Notes under the pieces: model-generated
Told to the model about the DNA's origin: nothing
What the model saw: the letters and a program-made list of their open reading frames with translations, nothing else
Database searches by the model: none
Shown here: positions 6,338-9,269 of the stretch, piece by piece
How positions within the stretch are numbered: the first letter of the stretch is position 1
Layout of the letters: each line of letters opens with the position of its first letter
Made by a program: the position numbers and the translations under genes
From: JAKFDI01 sp044508835
GTDB lineage: Bacteria; Pseudomonadota; Gammaproteobacteria; Burkholderiales; Burkholderiaceae_C
Assembly: GCA_044508835.1 (NCBI GenBank)
Contig: JBIQHD010000060.1
Span: 1 to 9,269 of the forward strand
Length of the DNA: 9,269 nt
Direction: 5' to 3'

Positions 6338-6805
6338 TCACTCGCGGTGGTACGGATGGTTGACCATCACCGTCCATGCGCGATACAGCGCCTCGGCGAG
6401 CAGCACCCGCACGAAGGCGTGCGGCAGGGTGAGGTCCGACAGGCGCAGCGTCTCGTCGGCGCCCTGCTTGAGGGCGGCATCGAGCCCGTCCGGGCCGCCG
6501 ACGAACAGCGCCACGTCGCGGCCGTCGTTCATCCATGCCTTCATGCGCCCGGCGAGCTGCACGGTGGTCAGGCGCGAGCCGTGTTCGTCGAGCACCACGC
6601 GGCGCACGCTCTTGGGGGCGGCACCTTCGAGGCGCACGGCCTCGGCGGCCATCAGCTGCTCGGCCGTCTTCGCGCCGCGCGGCTCGGCCTTCACGGCCTT
6701 GAGTTCGAGGCGCAGCTCGGGGGGAAAGCGCTTGGCGAACTCGGCGTAGGCCGCGTCGGCCCAGGCCGGCTGGCGCTGCCCGACGGCGAGCAGCAGCAGC
6801 TTCAA
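6338..6805 (-). CDS. rlmH: 23S rRNA (pseudouridine1915-N3)-methyltransferase RlmH
   Basis: RlmH is a SPOUT-family, SAM-dependent enzyme that methylates pseudouridine 1915 in helix 69 of 23S rRNA on assembled ribosomes. The 155-residue product has exactly the E. coli length if translation begins at the TTG (6805-6803) giving MKLLLLAVG; there is no ATG at the expected position. Motifs are VLDEHG (71-76), LFVGGPDGLD (100-109, the SAM-binding knot) and the C-terminal LAEALYRAWTVMVNHPYHRE (136-155), nearly identical in style to the enterobacterial protein. The TTG overlaps the rsfS stop (TTGA), so translation is likely coupled. Co-transcription with rsfS, also seen in many bacteria, fits a shared role at the large ribosomal subunit. 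Confidence 0.96.
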   Translation of the reverse strand: MKLLLLAVGQRQPAWADAAYAEFAKRFPPELRLELKAVKAEPRGAKTAEQLMAAEAVRLEGAAPKSVRRVVLDEHGSRLTTVQLAGRMKAWMNDGRDVALFVGGPDGLDAALKQGADETLRLSDLTLPHAFVRVLLAEALYRAWTVMVNHPYHRE

Positions 6806-7383
6806 GCGCGGGAGGCCGTCTTCCTGGCCGCGGTCTTCTTCGCCGGGGCCTTCCGGGCCGCCGTGCTCTTCACGCCCACGGTGCGGGTGACGCCCGGCTT
6901 CGCGGCGGCCTTCTTCGCCGGAGCGGTCTTGGCGGCTGCCTTCTTCGCCGGAGCCTTCTTCGCGGGTGCCTTCTTCGCCGCCGCCTTCTTCGCAGGCGCC
7001 GCCTCGTTGCCGCCGGCCTTGACCAGGCGCACCGGCTTGTCGTCGATCTTCATGCGCACCGGCTTGTCGCCCCAGATCTCCTCGAGGTGGTAGTACTCGC
7101 GGATGGCGGGCTGCATCATGTGCACCACGGCGGCGCCGCAGTCGACGATGATCCATTCGCCGTTCTCTTCGCCCTCGGTGCGCATCACCGGGAAGCCCTT
7201 GCCCTTCACCGCGTCGCGCACGCTGGCGGCCAGGGCCTTGGTCTGCCGGTTGCTGGACCCCGTGGCGATGATCACCCGCTCGAAGAGCGCCGAAAGATGC
7301 TCGGTGTTGAAGACGACGATGTTCTGCGCCTTCACGTCTTCCAGGCCATCGACGATGGCGCGTTGCAGTTTGCGGATGTCCAT
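6802..7383 (-). CDS. rsfS: Ribosomal silencing factor RsfS with Lys/Ala-rich C-terminal tail
   Basis: RsfS binds ribosomal protein uL14 on the 50S subunit and blocks joining with 30S, lowering translation in slow growth. Residues 1 to about 121 are the standard domain: MDIRKLQRAIVDGLEDVKAQ, the NRQTKALA segment (45-52), WIIVDCGAAVVHMM (77-90) and REYYHLEEIWGD (95-106). The family is usually about 105-130 residues, but this one has 193. Residues 123-193 form a repetitive tail of APAKK/AAAKK units with about 17 Lys and 4 Arg against one Glu, probably disordered, resembling histone H1 and bacterial nucleoid-type tails. It could add RNA or DNA affinity; that is inference. The ATG abuts the nadD stop and is preceded by GGGAG within nadD. 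Its stop overlaps the rlmH start. Confidence 0.95.
   Translation of the reverse strand: MDIRKLQRAIVDGLEDVKAQNIVVFNTEHLSALFERVIIATGSSNRQTKALAASVRDAVKGKGFPVMRTEGEENGEWIIVDCGAAVVHMMQPAIREYYHLEEIWGDKPVRMKIDDKPVRLVKAGGNEAAPAKKAAAKKAPAKKAPAKKAAAKTAPAKKAAAKPGVTRTVGVKSTAARKAPAKKTAARKTASRA
6908..6993. repeat. In-frame 15-bp tandem repeats encoding the RsfS tail
   Basis: On the plus strand the unit GCCTTCTTCGC recurs at 6908, 6938, 6953, 6968 and 6983, always in multiples of 15 bases. A longer exact match, GCCTTCTTCGCCGGAGC, occurs at 6908 and 6938. A diverged copy with CTTCTTCGCCGG lies near 6835. Read on the minus strand, each 15-base unit encodes a five-residue Lys-Lys-Ala-x-Ala step. The period is a whole number of codons, so copy-number change would lengthen or shorten the tail without a frameshift. 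Confidence 0.8.
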
Positions 7384-7980
7384 TCAGCTCCCGGGGCCTC
7401 GGTAGAGGCGGTGTTGGTCAATATAGCGTGCGACCGCGGGCGGCACCAGATCGCCGATCGGCTCGCCCGCCGCGGCGCGGCGCCGCACCTCGGTGGCCGA
7501 GACGTCCATGCGCGGCAGCGGCAGCACCGCCATCGAATGCGGCAGCGCGGCGACGGCCGCGTCGGGCTTCGGCGCCTCGCCCGAGCGCGCCGCGACGGCC
7601 AGCGTGACGAGGCCCAGCAGCTCCTGCCAGCCGTGCCAGGTGGACAGGCGGGCGTACTGGTCCTGCCCGATGACGAGGAACCACTGCGCATCGGGCTCGC
7701 GCGCGGCCAGCGCCCGCACGGTGTCGAGCGTGTAGGTCGGCCCGCTGCGCTCGATCTCGCTGCGCTCCAGCACGAAGCGCGGCTCGCCGGCGATGGCGGC
7801 CTGCACCATCGCCGCGCGATGTTCGGCGGCGGTCATTGCGCGCGGCTTCTGCCACGGCTGTCCGGCCGGCATCCAGCGCAGCTCGTCCAGCGCGAGGTGA
7901 TCGAGCGCCACGTGCGCCAGCGCCACATGGGCGTCGTGCACCGGATCGAAGCTGCCGCCGAAGAGCCCGATCTTTCTCAA
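7384..7980 (-). CDS. nadD: Nicotinate-nucleotide adenylyltransferase
   Basis: This 198-residue enzyme joins nicotinate mononucleotide and ATP to make deamido-NAD, the central step of NAD synthesis. The nucleotidyltransferase signature is GGSFDPVHDAH (8-18), with the first histidine (His15) and the second (His18) of the HxxH pair; the usual Gly before the second His is Ala here. The C-terminal motif VSATEVRRR (160-168) corresponds to the ISSTxIR element. ERSGPTYTLDTV (77-88) and WFLVIGQDQYARL (100-112) are also typical. The best start is a TTG at 7980-7978, which puts MRKIGLFGG at the N-terminus; no ATG or GTG lies at the right distance. It overlaps the hemF stop as TTGA. Its own stop directly abuts rsfS. 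The nadD-rsfS-rlmH order is widely conserved. Confidence 0.95.
   Translation of the reverse strand: MRKIGLFGGSFDPVHDAHVALAHVALDHLALDELRWMPAGQPWQKPRAMTAAEHRAAMVQAAIAGEPRFVLERSEIERSGPTYTLDTVRALAAREPDAQWFLVIGQDQYARLSTWHGWQELLGLVTLAVAARSGEAPKPDAAVAALPHSMAVLPLPRMDVSATEVRRRAAAGEPIGDLVPPAVARYIDQHRLYRGPGS
7388..7392 (-). promoter_or_regulatory. Ribosome-binding site for rsfS inside the end of nadD
   Basis: On the minus strand GGGAG lies four bases before the rsfS ATG, within the last codons of nadD (GGGAG-CTGA-ATG). As the nadD stop touches the rsfS start, this supports re-initiation or coupled translation. Confidence 0.6.
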
Positions 7981-8900
7981 GCGTGCGTCCAGTCGGCCCA
8001 GTCGCGCGGCACCAGGAAGTCGCTGTAGAGCCTCGCTTCCGGCGTGCCCGGCTCGGGCTGCCAGTCGTAGCGCCATGCCGCGAGCGGCGGCATCGACATC
8101 AGGATGGATTCGGTGCGCCCGCCCGACTGCAGGCCGAAGTGCGTGCCGCGGTCCCACACCAGGTTGAACTCGACGTAGCGCCCGCGCCGGTAGAGCTGGA
8201 ATTCGCGCTCGCGCTCGCCGTGCGGCAGGCCCCGGCGGCGCTGCACGATGGGCAGGTAGGCGCCGAGGAAGGCATCGCCCACGGCGCGCGTCAGGGCGAA
8301 CCCGCCGTCGAAGCCGAGCTCGGCGACGTCGTCGTAGAACACGCCGCCGATGCCGCGCGGCTCGTTGCGGTGCTTGAGGAAGAAGTACTCGTCGCACCAG
8401 CGCTTGAAGCGCGGGTAGGCGTCGCCGCCGAAGGGCGCGAGCGCTTCGCGGTTGACCCGGTGGAAGTGCGCCGCGTCCTCCTCGAAGCCGTAGAAGGGCG
8501 TGAGGTCCATGCCGCCGCCGAACCACACCACCGGCTCGCCCCCGGCGGGCAGCGCGGCGAACATGCGCACGTTCATGTGCACGGTCGGCACGTAGGGGTT
8601 GCGCGGGTGCATGACGAGCGACACGCCCAGCGCCTCGAAGCCGGCGCCGGCCAGCTCGGGGCGGTGCTGCGTGGCCGAGGGCGGCAGGGTCGTGCCCTGC
8701 ACGTGGGAGAAGTTGCAGCCGCCGCGCTCGATCAGCGCGCCGCCTTCGACCAGGCGCGAGAGCCCGTCGCCGGCCAGCGCGCCGCCGGGCGCCCGCGTCC
8801 AGCGGTCGGCGACGAAGGGCGTGCCGCCCTCGGCCTCGAAGGCGGCGACGATGCGGTCCTGCAGGCCCAGCAGGTAGTCTCGAACGGCGGGGATGTTCAT
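7977..8900 (-). CDS. hemF: Oxygen-dependent coproporphyrinogen III oxidase
   Basis: This 307-residue HemF decarboxylates coproporphyrinogen III to protoporphyrinogen IX using O2, which indicates aerobic heme synthesis. Family blocks in order: ERGGCNFSHVQG (58-69), PYVPTVHMNVRMF (102-114), WFGGGMDLTPFY (126-137), the signature KRWCDEYFFLKHRNEPRG (166-183) leading to GGVFYDD (185-191), and the C-terminal GRYVEFNLVWDRGTHFGLQ region (240-258) followed by RTESILMSMPP. Length matches the family. The ATG follows the purD stop after 32 bases; no strong ribosome-binding site is visible. Heme made here is needed by KynA on the other strand, but a regulatory link is not shown. The gene ends in a TTGA overlap with nadD. 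Confidence 0.97.
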   Translation of the reverse strand: MNIPAVRDYLLGLQDRIVAAFEAEGGTPFVADRWTRAPGGALAGDGLSRLVEGGALIERGGCNFSHVQGTTLPPSATQHRPELAGAGFEALGVSLVMHPRNPYVPTVHMNVRMFAALPAGGEPVVWFGGGMDLTPFYGFEEDAAHFHRVNREALAPFGGDAYPRFKRWCDEYFFLKHRNEPRGIGGVFYDDVAELGFDGGFALTRAVGDAFLGAYLPIVQRRRGLPHGEREREFQLYRRGRYVEFNLVWDRGTHFGLQSGGRTESILMSMPPLAAWRYDWQPEPGTPEARLYSDFLVPRDWADWTHA

Positions 8901-8932
8901 GGCGTCAGCGCGGCGCGGGGCCGCGGGAGCGT

Positions 8933-9269
8933 TCAGCGCTTGAGCGCACGGTGCCCGATGTCGCGGCGGTATTGGGCGCCGGCAATCGAGATGCCCTGCA
9001 CCACCTCGTAGGCGCGCTGCTGCGCGAGCCTGACCGAATCGCCCAGCGCCGTCACGCACAGCACCCGCCCGCCGGAGGTGACCAGCGCCTCGTCCTTCAG
9101 CGCCGTGCCGGCATGGAACACCATCGCGTCGGGCGCCTCGGGCGGAATGCCGTGGATGGCGTCGCCCTTGCGCGGCTCCAGCGGGTAGCCGGCCGCGGCC
9201 ACCACCACGCCCAGCGCCACGCGGCGGTCCCACTGCAGCTCGACCTGGTCGAGCGTGCCGTCGGTGGCG
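8933..9269 (-). CDS. purD: Phosphoribosylamine-glycine ligase, C-terminal part (start outside window)
   Basis: Only the last 111 codons are present, and the reading frame runs off the window edge. PurD joins 5-phosphoribosylamine and glycine with ATP to give glycinamide ribonucleotide, the second step of purine synthesis. The visible part is the C-terminal lid domain: a DGTLDQVELQWDRRVALGVV stretch followed by AAAGYP, then KGDAIHGIP, FHAGTALKD, TSGGRVLCVTALGD and a final AYEVVQGISIAGAQYRRDIGHRAL. These are typical of the end of PurD and the stop falls at the usual place. It appears to be the upstream member of the hemF-nadD-rsfS-rlmH-maf-rng operon, so the operon promoter lies beyond the right edge. 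Confidence 0.93.
   Translation of the reverse strand, partial: ATDGTLDQVELQWDRRVALGVVVAAAGYPLEPRKGDAIHGIPPEAPDAMVFHAGTALKDEALVTSGGRVLCVTALGDSVRLAQQRAYEVVQGISIAGAQYRRDIGHRALKR

Noticed and set aside
4308..6749. 813-codon plus-strand ORF antisense to rng, maf and rlmH
   Set aside because: It is a mirror of GC-rich codons of three well-recognised minus-strand genes. The product is low-complexity Ala/Arg/Val/Leu/Asp with no family pattern.
6908..6993. Tandem repeats as a CRISPR array
   Set aside because: The period is 15 bases, there are no spacers of constant length, and the repeats are codons of the RsfS tail.
7927..7959. NadD with a defective nucleotidyltransferase motif because Gly is replaced by Ala in FDPVHDAH
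   Set aside because: Both histidines are intact and the residue before the second His is small; from memory similar forms occur in related Burkholderiales, so this is not good evidence of a defect.

Overview
The window is about 9.3 kb of GC-rich DNA, most of it tightly packed genes. Gene content and order point to a betaproteobacterium of the order Burkholderiales; the Rubrivivax/Leptothrix/Methylibium or Comamonadaceae side is my inference from gene order and composition, not from a search. Three blocks are visible, and two of them face each other tail to tail.

Block 1 (plus strand, 433-3444) is a tryptophan-degradation operon. It encodes an alpha/beta-hydrolase with an HGGYW motif (probable N-formylkynurenine hydrolase), kynureninase (kynU) and tryptophan 2,3-dioxygenase (kynA). 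Together they would convert L-tryptophan to N-formylkynurenine, then kynurenine, then anthranilate plus alanine. The notable point is that the formamidase slot is filled by a serine hydrolase and not by the metal-dependent cyclase-type KynB usual in bacterial kyn operons. The first ~430 bases hold no gene I can identify, apart from a doubtful 28-codon ORF. They have lower GC than the operon and should contain its promoter.

Block 2 (plus strand, 3450-4172) is a type II toxin-antitoxin module of the VapB/VapC kind, placed directly behind kynA. A perfect 18-bp inverted repeat begins 6 bases after the kynA stop and is a good candidate for the autoregulatory operator.

Block 3 (minus strand, 9269 down to 4215) is a housekeeping operon read in the order purD (only the C-terminal part is in the window), hemF, nadD, rsfS, rlmH, maf, rng. 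It combines purine synthesis, aerobic heme synthesis, NAD synthesis, ribosome silencing, 23S rRNA methylation, nucleotide-pool sanitation and an rRNA/mRNA endonuclease. The first five junctions are very tight. hemF/nadD and rsfS/rlmH each share a TTGA overlap with a TTG start, and nadD/rsfS abut with no gap. RsfS carries a ~70-residue Lys/Ala/Pro repeat tail resembling histone H1.

I see no CRISPR array, insertion sequence, phage gene, tRNA or rRNA. I did not find a convincing undescribed multi-gene system. The best leads are the hydrolase substitution in the kyn operon, the basic tail on RsfS, the repeated TTGA coupling, and the toxin-antitoxin module with its palindrome.
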